Below are positions 54,582 to 62,472 of a DNA stretch of 64,000 nt, piece by piece (position 1 is the first letter of the stretch; each line of letters begins with the position of its first letter). The stretch lies in NCBI RefSeq assembly GCF_013358405.1, contig NZ_CP054836.1, positions 2,728,001-2,792,000 of the forward strand. Direction: 5' to 3'. The notes below the pieces were generated by a model. It saw only the letters and a list, made by a program, of their open reading frames with translations, was not told the DNA's origin and ran no database searches. The stretch is from Oricola thermophila. Its GTDB lineage: Bacteria > Pseudomonadota > Alphaproteobacteria > Rhizobiales > Rhizobiaceae. The position numbers were made by a program, and so were the translations under genes.

Positions 54582-55544
54582 ATGGCGCTGCCGCCGATCC
54601 TGAAAGACAATCTCCAACTGCCCGTGGTCGCGGCGCCTATGTTCATCATCTCGCACCCTCCTCTCATCCTCGAGCAGTGCAAGGCGGGCATCGTCGGCTC
54701 GTTTCCGGCGCTGAACGCCCGGCCGGAAAGCCAGCTCGACGAATGGCTGGCCCAGATCACCGAGGAACTGGCGGACCACAACGCGAAGAACCCGGACCAA
54801 CCGGCCGCGCCTTTCGCGGTCAACCAGATCGTTCACATGTCGAACAAGCGGCTGGAGCACGATCTGCGGCTGTGCGTGAAGTACAAGGTGCCGATCGTGA
54901 TCTCGTCGCTCGGCGCCGTGCCGGAAGTCAACGAGGCGATCCACTCCTATGGCGGAATCGTGCTGCACGACGTCATCAACAACCGCCACGCCAATTCCGC
55001 GATCCGCAAGGGCGCGGACGGGCTGATCGCGGTGGCCGCCGGCGCGGGCGGCCATGCCGGGCCGCTGTCGCCCTTCGCGCTGGTGCAGGAAATCCGCGAA
55101 TGGTTCGACGGGCCGCTGCTGCTGTCCGGCTCGATCGCCAATGGCGGGGCCATCCTCGCCGCCCAGGCGATGGGCGCGGACATGGCCTATATCGGCTCGC
55201 CCTTCATCGCCACGCCGGAAGCGCGCGCGGCGGAGGACTACAAGCAGATGATCGTGGACTCGACATCGAAGGACATCGTCTATTCCAACTATTTCACCGG
55301 CATCCACGGCAACTACCTCAAGCCCTCCATCGCCAAGGCCGGCATGGACCCGGACAACCTGCCGGAAGCCGACCCGTCCAAGATGGACTTCGAGAAGGCA
55401 TCGAGGCCGGACGCGAAGGCGTGGAAGGACATATGGGGTTCCGGCCAGGGCATCGGCGCGGTCAAGGAGATCGCCCCGGTGGCCGATCTCGTCGCCCGGC
55501 TGAAACGCGAATATGACGAGGCGAAAGCCGCCCTGTGCGGATAG
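54582..55544 (+). CDS. Nitronate monooxygenase (2-nitropropane dioxygenase family)
   Basis: A 320-residue FMN enzyme with a TIM-barrel fold. Characteristic segments are LPVVAAPMFIISHPPLILEQ, the FMN-binding IAVAAGAGGHAGPLSPFALV, and SIANGGAILAAQAMGADMAYIGSPF. It oxidises propionate-3-nitronate or related nitroalkanes, with the side role of detoxifying nitro-fatty or nitro-organic acids. Strong GGGAGG before ATG 54582. A MerR-type operator ahead of it links it to the acyl-CoA operon 48 kb away, so its natural substrate may be an acyl derivative. Confidence 0.9.
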   Translation: MALPPILKDNLQLPVVAAPMFIISHPPLILEQCKAGIVGSFPALNARPESQLDEWLAQITEELADHNAKNPDQPAAPFAVNQIVHMSNKRLEHDLRLCVKYKVPIVISSLGAVPEVNEAIHSYGGIVLHDVINNRHANSAIRKGADGLIAVAAGAGGHAGPLSPFALVQEIREWFDGPLLLSGSIANGGAILAAQAMGADMAYIGSPFIATPEARAAEDYKQMIVDSTSKDIVYSNYFTGIHGNYLKPSIAKAGMDPDNLPEADPSKMDFEKASRPDAKAWKDIWGSGQGIGAVKEIAPVADLVARLKREYDEAKAALCG

Positions 55545-55554
55545 GCCTTGCCGG

Positions 55555-56001
55555 CTACTCCGCGAAACGCCCGAGCCGCTCCTCCAGCCCCCTTTCGGGA
55601 ACCCTGATCGCCGCGCGCTGCTCGGGCGTGGCGCCGCGCATGACCGCAAGGAGATGCTCGTGGCCGAGCGCCTGAAGGTCGGAGACGGCGTCGCGCAGAT
55701 CCGCCATGGCCGCGCGGACAGCGACCTCGTCCAGTTCCTCCTCGCGCAGAAGCTCGTAGAGACGCGCCCGCGCGGCATCGACGCGCGCGACCTCGCCGCG
55801 AACCTCGAGCCGGGCCCTCCCGAACTCGGCGCGGATGGCGCGGCGCAAGTCCCGCGGGTAGATCTCGACGGACTGGCGCACGGCCAGAACCGCCCCCGGA
55901 TTGCGCCACATCCAGGCCGCCGCGCCGGCGGAAAGGAAGGCAAAGATCGCCAGCGGCACCAGGATCGCGACCAGGATGCGGTTGAGACGGCGTGCAGTCA
56001 T
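55555..56001 (-). CDS. Periplasmic heavy-metal sensor-like protein (CnrX/CpxP-type, membrane-anchored)
   Basis: A 148-residue protein with one N-terminal membrane helix (ILVAILVPLAIFAFLSAGAA) and an extended helical-hairpin domain rich in Arg, Glu and Ala (LRRAIRAEFGRARLEVRGEV; HEHLLAVMRGATPEQRAAI). This is the layout of CnrX and related 'periplasmic heavy metal sensor' proteins that are encoded next to an ECF sigma factor and its anti-sigma. The only clear metal-ligand candidates are His residues in GHEHLL. Its ATG overlaps the stop of the anti-sigma-like gene. Confidence 0.7.
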   Translation of the reverse strand: MTARRLNRILVAILVPLAIFAFLSAGAAAWMWRNPGAVLAVRQSVEIYPRDLRRAIRAEFGRARLEVRGEVARVDAARARLYELLREEELDEVAVRAAMADLRDAVSDLQALGHEHLLAVMRGATPEQRAAIRVPERGLEERLGRFAE

Positions 56002-56402
56002 CAGAACGCTCCCGGGAGACCGGTGGCGATGACGGCGGATACCGTATCGAACAAGGCCGCCGGAACGACCAGCCCGGCGATCGCCGCCGCGGCCGCGTAA
56101 CCGATCCCGGCCAGGCCGAGGGAACCGGCCAGGAACCCGGCGAGCCCGGCGGGCGTTACATCGAACGCGGCCGGCTCGCTGCCGGTTGCCGCCGCCACGA
56201 CGCGCGCGGCGAGATCGCCGGAGGGCGCGACCGCAGAAGCGGCAAGCACCGCGCCGTCCACGCCGCGAACCGTCTCGACAAGCCGTCGCGCCCCGGCATC
56301 CGATGCCACGAGACGCCGTGCCTCGTCCCTGAATTCCGCGGGCCATCGCTCCGGGTCCGCACCGTGAAGCAGAAGCAAGTTCTCGAATTGATCCCTGTTC
56401 AT
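56001..56402 (-). CDS. Anti-sigma-like small membrane protein
   Basis: A 133-residue protein. The N-terminal cytoplasmic part (FENLLLLHGADPERWPAEFR) and a C-terminal hydrophobic region (about 85-120, AGLAGFLAGSLGLAGIGYAA...) fit a membrane-bound anti-sigma factor of the CnrY/short anti-sigma kind. The start overlaps the sigma factor stop as ATGA and the stop overlaps the sensor ATG, so the three are translationally coupled. No zinc-binding anti-sigma motif is present. The assignment rests on context more than on sequence. Confidence 0.65.
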   Translation of the reverse strand: MNRDQFENLLLLHGADPERWPAEFRDEARRLVASDAGARRLVETVRGVDGAVLAASAVAPSGDLAARVVAAATGSEPAAFDVTPAGLAGFLAGSLGLAGIGYAAAAAIAGLVVPAALFDTVSAVIATGLPGAF

Positions 56403-56968
56403 AATCCCGTACTCCCGGGCCCGTTCAATTGATCGCGCAAGGCGCGCCTGGCGCGCACAAGCAGTTGTTCGACCGCGCCGACGGAAATTCCCATCGTTTC
56501 CGCGATCTGCGGATTGGCAAGCCCCGCCGAGACCGACAGCAGGATCGCCATGCGCTGGCGGTCCGGAAGCGCCGCGACCGCCCGGGCAGCGACAGCCAAT
56601 TCCCCGCGCCCGGCAACCGTGCGCTCGGGATCGTCATCGCCGGCGAAAAGGGCCTCGATCCGGTCGAGTCCGATCCAGCTCCTGATACGAAGGCGGCGGG
56701 CATGATCGATACAGCGATTGGCGGTGACGCGGTAGAGCCACGTGGAAAACCGGGCATCGCCCTCGCGCCACCTGCCGGCGTTGCGCCAGACGGACAGGAA
56801 AACCTCCTGGGCGATGTCGTCGGCATCGGCGGCATTGCCCGTGAAGCCGGTGGCCACGCGCCGCACGCGGTCGAGGTGACGCGAGACGAGCAGGCCGTAG
56901 GCCCGCTCGCTGCCATCCGCGACGGCGCGCAGAAGCTCGTCATCGGTATCCTCGCGCGCCGGGGCCAT
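56399..56968 (-). CDS. ECF-type RNA polymerase sigma factor
   Basis: A 189-residue ECF sigma factor with region 2 (DADDIAQEVFLSVWRNAGRW and RFSTWLYRVTANRCIDHARR) and region 4 (ALPDRQRMAILLSVSAGLAN, ISVGAVEQLLVRARRALR). It directs RNA polymerase to specific stress promoters. It is encoded between an EF-hand protein and an anti-sigma/sensor pair, all leftward. A GGAA-N16-CGTA promoter ahead of the EF-hand gene could be its own target, which would make the unit autoregulated. Confidence 0.9.
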   Translation of the reverse strand: MAPAREDTDDELLRAVADGSERAYGLLVSRHLDRVRRVATGFTGNAADADDIAQEVFLSVWRNAGRWREGDARFSTWLYRVTANRCIDHARRLRIRSWIGLDRIEALFAGDDDPERTVAGRGELAVAARAVAALPDRQRMAILLSVSAGLANPQIAETMGISVGAVEQLLVRARRALRDQLNGPGSTGL

Positions 56969-56988
56969 TCCGTATCGTCCAACGCCGC

Positions 56989-57555
56989 TTACCAGTTGCG
57001 TGTCACGGCAGGGTTGTAGACCCCGCCAGTCGACCCGGCAACGGCGGCGGCGGGAGGAAACCCTTTCGGTTTCATCGCCTGCATCCTTTCCCGCCCGTTC
57101 CGGTCAGCGCGCCTCGGCAAGTGCGGCCAGGAACCGCTCGATTCCGCGCGGTCCAGCGCTCCGTCGGCATTGGTGTCGACGAGTGCGAAGCCCGGCCGCG
57201 GCGCGGAGGCGAATTCGGCGCGCGAGATGGCTCCGTCGCCATCGGCATCCAAGCGGTCCAGCCGTTCCTCGCCGGCCAGCCAGGCCATCTCGGCGCGGCG
57301 GGCACGACGATCGGACGCCCTGTCCCGCTCGGCACGGGATATCTTTCCGTCACCGTCCGCGTCGGCGCGCTCGAAGGCGCGCATGCGCATCTCGGCAAGC
57401 TCCGCGGGATCGAGAACGCCGTTGGCGTTCAGGTCGGCATTCTTGAACAGGTACGCCACCGCCATACGGGCGCGGGGGCCGCCTTCCGCGCTTGCCGGTG
57501 CGGAAAGAAGAAGGGCCGCACAGACGGCGCCGGCGACAATCGAAAGAGCTTTCAT
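56989..57555 (-). CDS. Secreted EF-hand protein, probably frameshifted near its C-terminus
   Basis: As read, 188 residues: a signal peptide (cleavage after ASA, residue 23) then four canonical 12-residue EF-hand loops ending in Glu at about 41-52, 65-76 (DADGDGKISRAE), 103-114 (DADGDGAISRAE) and 127-138 (DTNADGALDRAE). Just after Glu138 the natural closing helix is out of frame: adding one base near 57141 gives E-x-ERFLAALAEAR and a stop at 57104. The real protein is therefore probably about 150 residues, and the last 50 residues as read (ending NPAVTRNW) are either a frameshift artefact or a separate 31-codon ORF (57083-56989). It likely binds calcium or another metal in the periplasm and leads the ECF cluster. 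Confidence 0.75.
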   Translation of the reverse strand: MKALSIVAGAVCAALLLSAPASAEGGPRARMAVAYLFKNADLNANGVLDPAELAEMRMRAFERADADGDGKISRAERDRASDRRARRAEMAWLAGEERLDRLDADGDGAISRAEFASAPRPGFALVDTNADGALDRAESSGSWPHLPRRADRNGRERMQAMKPKGFPPAAAVAGSTGGVYNPAVTRNW

Positions 57556-57633
57556 CTGACATTCTCCGGTATCGGTTGAACACGGGCCGGATCGTTCCGG
57601 TACAGGTCTGACACGCGGATGCCCCCCGCCTCC

Positions 57634-57657
57634 TACGCGGCGCGCGGAAATTTTTCC
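57634..57657 (-). promoter_or_regulatory. Candidate ECF-type promoter of the EF-hand/sigma operon
   Basis: On the minus strand GGAA (57657-57654), a 16-bp spacer and CGTA (57637-57634) match the GGAA(C)-N16-17-CGTT/A form of ECF promoters. Transcription would start near 57627, giving a leader of about 70 bases to the ATG at 57555. Confidence 0.45.
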
Positions 57658-57700
57658 GGAGGCCGTAGCGCCAGTATCCGCCATCGCGTTCGGAGCCTGC

Positions 57701-57898
57701 CGACGATTCGCCGGATCGTCGGCTTGCCTCTTCCAAGGTACTTGCCGGGGCGGGGCCCGCGGCCTCCGGCAGCTCCCGCCCGTTCGGCGCTCGAAACGAT
57801 CCGCCGGATCGTTTCGTCCGCTGCGCGGACCGCGCCTCACCCCCCTCTCCGTCTCGGCTTCGCCTCGACACCTCTCCCCCACCTTCTTGGGGGCGAGG
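57701..57898. repeat. Mosaic of palindromic intergenic repeats (RIME/REP-like)
   Basis: Three palindromes occur in non-coding DNA between the EF-hand gene and paralogue B: CGACGAT-N7-ATCGTCG (57701-57721), CGAAACGAT-N7-ATCGTTTCG (57792-57816) and an 11-bp imperfect stem around CCCCCACCTTCTTGGGGG (57871-57898). The first two share the core CGAT-YCGCCGG-ATCG. Together with CTCTCCGTCTCGGCTTCGCC this resembles the palindromic mosaic elements scattered between rhizobial genes. Confidence 0.7.
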
Positions 57899-57971
57899 AA
57901 GAGGCGTGCGGGATCGGCCCCGCGCCTCGTCTCCGAAGCCGGTCTGTCGGGAACGACCTGTCGCCTTCCGC

Positions 57972-58781
57972 TCACGACGTGTTCCAGGCGTCGAGCGCCA
58001 GCAGGTGGCATTCCTTCAGCACCTCCTCGATCTCGGTTCTTGGCCGCCTTCGCCAGCCCGGCGGCAGGCCGAGCCGCAGTGGGCGGAAACGCCATGGTGC
58101 AGGCTTGCGGACCGCGCCGGCTGTAACGCCCTCGATCTCGCCCGCGTCCGCGGCGCGGATGCGCTCGATGGCGCGGTCGAAGCGGGCCTTCCAGCGGGCG
58201 AGGCGGGCGGCCTGGCGATCGAGATCGTCCAGCGCCAGTGCCAATGCCCGGATGCGGCGCGACAGGGCGCGGGCATCGACCAGCGCGTCGGGGTCGAGGC
58301 CCGGTTCGGACCAGACTTCTTCCCTCGCGTCGTACTCCAGGAAGACATGGCCGAAGGGGCCGTCCAGCCCGGTGACGTCGAACAGGAATGGCGCGTGGCG
58401 CTTCCACGGGTCGAACAGGGCGAAACACGGGCGGTCGCGGTAAAGGTCGAGCAGTTCCGCGTCGGTGGGTTCGTGTTCCTCCTCCGTCCCGTGTCCGGTC
58501 TGCCGCACCGAAGGGTCGCCGCCATCCGGACCGCGTCGCTGGCCGGGGCGTTCCGGGCCGAGCGTCACGTCCCGTTCCAGCTTGCAGGCGGCCATGACGA
58601 TCAGTCGGCGGGCGGCGAACTCGGCGGGGCGGAGGACAGACAGGATGCGGCTGCGCAGGGCGCGCGGCACGAAGACCAGCGAGCGGCCCGTCCTGATCCC
58701 CGCCAAGAGGAACAGCTGCGCGACGATCCGCAAGAGATCGTCCAGGTTCCTTTCCACCGCCCGTTTCCAGTCGAATTCCAT
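57972..58781 (-). CDS. Uncharacterised protein, paralogue copy B
   Basis: A 269-residue protein, same length as the product at 16645-17454 and in opposite orientation. Its N-terminal 78 residues differ at only five positions; the linker after GPER is unrelated (PGQRRGPDGGD...), and the C-terminal part is again highly similar (FDVTGLDGPFGHVFLEYD, ECHLLALDAWNTS). Nucleotide identity is almost complete for about 110 bp at 58561-58672 (copy A, about 16760-16875), including synonymous sites, a sign of recent duplication or gene conversion. No domain or function is recognised. Start ATG is preceded by CGGAGAAGG as in copy A. Confidence 0.8.
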   Translation of the reverse strand: MEFDWKRAVERNLDDLLRIVAQLFLLAGIRTGRSLVFVPRALRSRILSVLRPAEFAARRLIVMAACKLERDVTLGPERPGQRRGPDGGDPSVRQTGHGTEEEHEPTDAELLDLYRDRPCFALFDPWKRHAPFLFDVTGLDGPFGHVFLEYDAREEVWSEPGLDPDALVDARALSRRIRALALALDDLDRQAARLARWKARFDRAIERIRAADAGEIEGVTAGAVRKPAPWRFRPLRLGLPPGWRRRPRTEIEEVLKECHLLALDAWNTS

Positions 58782-58928
58782 GGCCTTCTCCGTGGTCGCG
58801 CGGAGAAGGATACGGGAAGGCCGGATGCGGTGGACAAGTCGCGCAGCCCTATCCAGGAAATTCAGGCGGTTACGACAAATTCGCCGTCAATCCATGCAAC
58901 CGGAAGCGCGGCGCATGACGGCACAAGA

Positions 58929-60587
58929 TCACTCGCGCTCCGCCGGGAACAGCTCGGCCGCCCTGTCGGCGGCATCCTGGAACGGCTCGAAGACGTGGTC
59001 GGCGCCCGAGGCGAGCAGTTCCCCGGTCTCGGCCGTGCCATTGGAGGTCAGCGCGATGCGCCCCCGGAAACCGGACAGGCGCGCGAGCTGCATCAGCGTC
59101 AGCCGGGCATCCTCGTGGCTCAGCCCCGTGGCATGGACCGGAACGGAGGAGACCAGCCAGTCAGCATTTTCGAGCGGCAGACCGGCGACGAATTCCGGAT
59201 CGGTCGCGTCGCCATATTCGGCCGCCATGCCCAGCGCGCGCCAGCGGCGCACGGCGGCGGGATTGAAGTCCACGCCAAGCACGCGCAATCCCTTTTCCTT
59301 CAGCCGCAGGCCGAGCGCGGTGCCGAAGCGCCCGAGGCCGAAGACGATCACGTCATGGCGCGAGCCGGCAGGGACGGCGCCGTCATCGCTTTCACGCGGT
59401 GCGCCCCTGCGCTCGAACACGCCGAGAAACGGCTCGAACAGGGCATAGAGGTGATGGGAATAAGTGATCATGTAGGTGGATGCGGCGATGGTCACGAGGC
59501 CGACCATGGTCACGAGACCGAGCGCGTCATCCTGCAGGTGGCCGAGCGAGATGCCCATGGCGATGAAGATCAGCGAGAACTCGCTGATCTGGGCGACGGT
59601 GAGACCGGCGAGGAAGCCGGTGCGCTTGCGGTATCCCATCGCGCCCATGATTGCCAGGACGATCAGCGGGTTGCCGACGAGCACGAAGGCGGAAAACACC
59701 AGCGCCGCCGTCACCTGCTGCCCGAGCAACGAGAGGTCCAGCGTCGCCCCGAGCGCGATGAAGAAGAACAGGAGCAAGAAGTCGCGCAGCGGCGCGAGCC
59801 GGGCCGCGATGGTCTCGCGGAACGGCGTCGAGGCCAGCGACACGCCCGCGAGAAGGCCGCCGACCTCCTTGCCCAGCCCGACCGCGTCGCCCACCGCGGC
59901 AAAGACGGCAGCCAGTGCCAGCGCGAAGATGACCAGCAGTTCCGGCTCGCGGGCCAGCCGCTCGGTCAGCGGATTGGCAACGTAGCGAACGAAAACCGCA
60001 ACGAACGCGATCAACGCCAGGCTGGCCCCCAGGATCACCGGCAGGCTGCCGGATGCCCCCTCGGCGCCGATGCCGATGGCCGACAGGACGATCATGGCGA
60101 ATACCACGAAGATATCCTGGACGATCAGGAAGCCGAGCGCGATCTGGCCATGCAGGGAATCGATCTCGCGCTTGTCGGAGAGCAGCTTGACGATGATGAT
60201 GGTGCTGGAGAAGGTCAGCGCGACCGCGACGTAGAGGCTGGTCGTGACATCGAAACCGAGCGCCAAGCCGATCAGGAAGCCGAAGGCGGAGGTGAAGGCG
60301 ACCTGGCCGAGACCGGTCATCAGCGACACGGTGCCGAGCGAGCGGATGAGCTTGATATCGAGCTTCAGGCCGACGAGGAACAGCAGGACCGCGATTCCCA
60401 GTTCCGACAACAGGTCGATCTGCTCGCCCGCGGTGACGATGTCGAGCAGCGACGGCCCGGCCAGCAGGCCGACCGCGATGAAGCTGACGATCAGCGGCTG
60501 GCGCAACATTATGCCGACGAAGCCCAGCACGGCGGCCAGCATCAGCAGTACTGCAATTTCTCCGAACGCGGAATCGATCTCGATCAT
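58929..60587 (-). CDS. CPA2-family monovalent cation:proton antiporter with TrkA-N domain (KefB/YbaL-like)
   Basis: A 552-residue protein. About twelve membrane helices (residues 1-390) contain the CPA2 landmarks GLLAGPSLLD, TFSSTIIIVKLLSDK, FLIVQDIFVV and LAGLTVAQISEFSLI. A C-terminal Rossmann TrkA-N domain follows (VIVFGLGRFGTALGLRLKEKG, binding NAD or nucleotides). It likely releases potassium in exchange for protons, as KefB does; glutathione-dependent gating cannot be judged. ATG 60587 follows AGGAAAC. It is divergent from the universal stress protein gene. Confidence 0.9.
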   Translation of the reverse strand: MIEIDSAFGEIAVLLMLAAVLGFVGIMLRQPLIVSFIAVGLLAGPSLLDIVTAGEQIDLLSELGIAVLLFLVGLKLDIKLIRSLGTVSLMTGLGQVAFTSAFGFLIGLALGFDVTTSLYVAVALTFSSTIIIVKLLSDKREIDSLHGQIALGFLIVQDIFVVFAMIVLSAIGIGAEGASGSLPVILGASLALIAFVAVFVRYVANPLTERLAREPELLVIFALALAAVFAAVGDAVGLGKEVGGLLAGVSLASTPFRETIAARLAPLRDFLLLFFFIALGATLDLSLLGQQVTAALVFSAFVLVGNPLIVLAIMGAMGYRKRTGFLAGLTVAQISEFSLIFIAMGISLGHLQDDALGLVTMVGLVTIAASTYMITYSHHLYALFEPFLGVFERRGAPRESDDGAVPAGSRHDVIVFGLGRFGTALGLRLKEKGLRVLGVDFNPAAVRRWRALGMAAEYGDATDPEFVAGLPLENADWLVSSVPVHATGLSHEDARLTLMQLARLSGFRGRIALTSNGTAETGELLASGADHVFEPFQDAADRAAELFPAERE

Positions 60588-60761
60588 GGGTTCCGTTTCC
60601 TGCCGGCACACGCGCCGCCCGCAACCGCGCCCGGCGCTCGACCGGCGCGGACGAGTCCCCTGCCCCCATGGAAGGACGCGGTCACTGCGTGCGGATGCAA
60701 CGAGTCGTGATACGCTGTATCCGCTTGACCGTAACCGCACAAACCGCGAAATCAATCAGCC

Positions 60762-61616
60762 ATGAAGAAGATACTCGTCGCCACGGATTTTTCGGCGCGG
60801 TCCGATCGCGCGATACGGCGCGCCACCCTGCTGGCAAGGGAGTTCGGCGCGACCGTCACCCTGGTTCACGTGGTCGACGACGACCAGCCGCGCCAGCTGG
60901 TGGAGAGCGAAAGCGAGATCGCCGAGGGCATCCTCGCCGGGCAATGCGCGTCACTGCGCGAAATCGACGGGCTGGACTGCGATTTCCTGATCGAGCCGGG
61001 CGACCCGTTCGAGGGCATCGCCGCGGCGGCGGGGCGGCTGGCGCCCGACCTGCTGGTCATCGGCGCCCACCGGCGCCAGGCTCTCAGGGACATGTTCGCG
61101 GGTACCACGGCGGAGCGCACGGTGCGCAACCAGGAACGGCCGGTGGCAATGGCCAACGCCGTGCCCGCCGGACCGTGGCGGCACGTGCTCGTCGGCATCG
61201 ACCTTTCCGACAACGCGGCTGCCGCGCTGGACGCGGTGAAGGCGCTCGGCATCGCGGACAAGGCCGTCGTCACCGCCCTTCACGTCTTCGACGCGCCCGG
61301 CACCGCGCTGATCGCCCATTCGGCGATGACCCGCGACGAGGCGGATGTCTATGTCGCCGGGGAACGGGCGCGGGCCGAAAGGAAGCTGGCCGCGTTCCTG
61401 GAACGAACCGGCCACGCGCCGGACCATGCGGTCCTGCGGTTCAACGAAACCTCGGTGGGCGCCGTGCTGGCCGAAACCGCGCGCGAACTTTCCGCCGACC
61501 TCATCGTGGTCGGGACGGGCATACGCCCCGGAATATCCAGGACGCTGCTGGGCAGCACCACGGACGAGGTCTTCCGGATCTGCGAGAAGGACGTCATGGC
61601 CGTGCCCGCCCGCTAG
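60762..61616 (+). CDS. Universal stress protein, tandem UspA domains
   Basis: A 284-residue protein made of two UspA folds: ILVATDFSARSDRAIRRATLLAREFG at the start and HVLVGIDLSDNAAAALDAVKALG in the second half. The second domain ends with the ATP-binding-type LIVVGTG...PGISRTLLGST; the first has LLVIGAHRRQALRDMFAGTTAERT. ATP binding in at least one domain is likely. Divergence from a potassium antiporter gene fits a stress-response role. No clear Shine-Dalgarno is present. Confidence 0.9.
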   Translation: MKKILVATDFSARSDRAIRRATLLAREFGATVTLVHVVDDDQPRQLVESESEIAEGILAGQCASLREIDGLDCDFLIEPGDPFEGIAAAAGRLAPDLLVIGAHRRQALRDMFAGTTAERTVRNQERPVAMANAVPAGPWRHVLVGIDLSDNAAAALDAVKALGIADKAVVTALHVFDAPGTALIAHSAMTRDEADVYVAGERARAERKLAAFLERTGHAPDHAVLRFNETSVGAVLAETARELSADLIVVGTGIRPGISRTLLGSTTDEVFRICEKDVMAVPAR

Positions 61617-61679
61617 GGGCGGGAGGGGCGGCACCTCGGGGCACCGCCCCGGCCTGCGGCCGCCTGCCGGTCGAGACCG

Positions 61680-62414
61680 TCAGACGACGACGATGTCGGA
61701 ACCGGGCGTGACGCGGCTGTAGAGGTCGATCACGTCCTGCTGGATCAGCCGGACGCAGCCCGAAGACACGGCCTTGCCGATGGACCAGTATTCGGGCGAG
61801 CCGTGGACGCGATAGAGCGTGTCCCTGCCGTTCTGGAAGATGTAGAGCGCGCGCGCGCCGAGCGGATTCAGCGGCCCCGGCGGCATGCCGCCGTTGCGCA
61901 CGCTCCATTTCTCCAGCTCTGGCTGGCGGGCGATCATCTCGTCCGGCGGCGTCCACTTGGGCCAGGCGCGCTTGTAGGCGATCTTCGCCCGGCCCTTCCA
62001 CGAGAAGCCCGCCCGGCCGAGCCCGACGCCGTAGCGCATCGCCTTGCCGTTCTCCTGCACGAGATGGAGAAAGAACTTGTTCGTGTCGACGATGATCGTG
62101 CCGACGCGCTCGCTCGTCGGATAGTCGACCTGCTGGCGCCAGAACTGCGGCGGGATCTTGCGCGGGTCGACAGCCGGGATCGGGAAACGCTCCTCCGGCA
62201 TCGCCCGGTAGGCGTTCAGCACGGAAGGCGACAACGCCGGTTTCGGCGGGGTGACAGCACGGGGCTCGACGGTCTGGCAGCCGGCAAGCGCAAGGCCCGT
62301 GACGCCCGCGGCGCCCGCAAGAAAGGCCCGGCGCGACATGGACGGCGTTTCGACCGGTTCACAGGGGCGGTCGGAAGGAACACCCGTTTCGAATGACATG
62401 ATTTCGCGGTTCAA
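61680..62414 (-). CDS. L,D-transpeptidase (YkuD family), lipoprotein
   Basis: A 244-residue exported enzyme. The N-terminus carries a twin-Arg-like SRRAFLAGAAGVTGLALAGC, which ends in a lipobox cysteine, so it is probably a Tat- or Sec-exported lipoprotein. The YkuD catalytic motif is RVHGSPEYWSIGKAVSSGCVR (His, Ser, Gly, Cys, Arg). It forms 3-3 peptidoglycan cross-links or attaches proteins to the wall. The TTG start 62414 has CAGGAG seven bases before it; ATG 62399 lacks one. Preceded by the small secreted protein gene on the same strand. Confidence 0.92.
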   Translation of the reverse strand: MNREIMSFETGVPSDRPCEPVETPSMSRRAFLAGAAGVTGLALAGCQTVEPRAVTPPKPALSPSVLNAYRAMPEERFPIPAVDPRKIPPQFWRQQVDYPTSERVGTIIVDTNKFFLHLVQENGKAMRYGVGLGRAGFSWKGRAKIAYKRAWPKWTPPDEMIARQPELEKWSVRNGGMPPGPLNPLGARALYIFQNGRDTLYRVHGSPEYWSIGKAVSSGCVRLIQQDVIDLYSRVTPGSDIVVV

Positions 62415-62472
62415 CTTGCATCTCCTGATTCTTCTTCACCGTTCGGCGCCGAAAGCGCCGGCATCATGGCGA

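Noticed and set aside
57906..60710. Very long open frame (about 930 codons) on the plus strand
   Set aside because: It runs antisense to paralogue B and the KefB-like gene and its product is low-complexity His/Arg/Asp/Glu sequence, the usual shadow in GC-rich DNA. Similar antisense frames at 7921-10557, 10987-13758, 312-2339 and 53271-55943 were rejected for the same reason.
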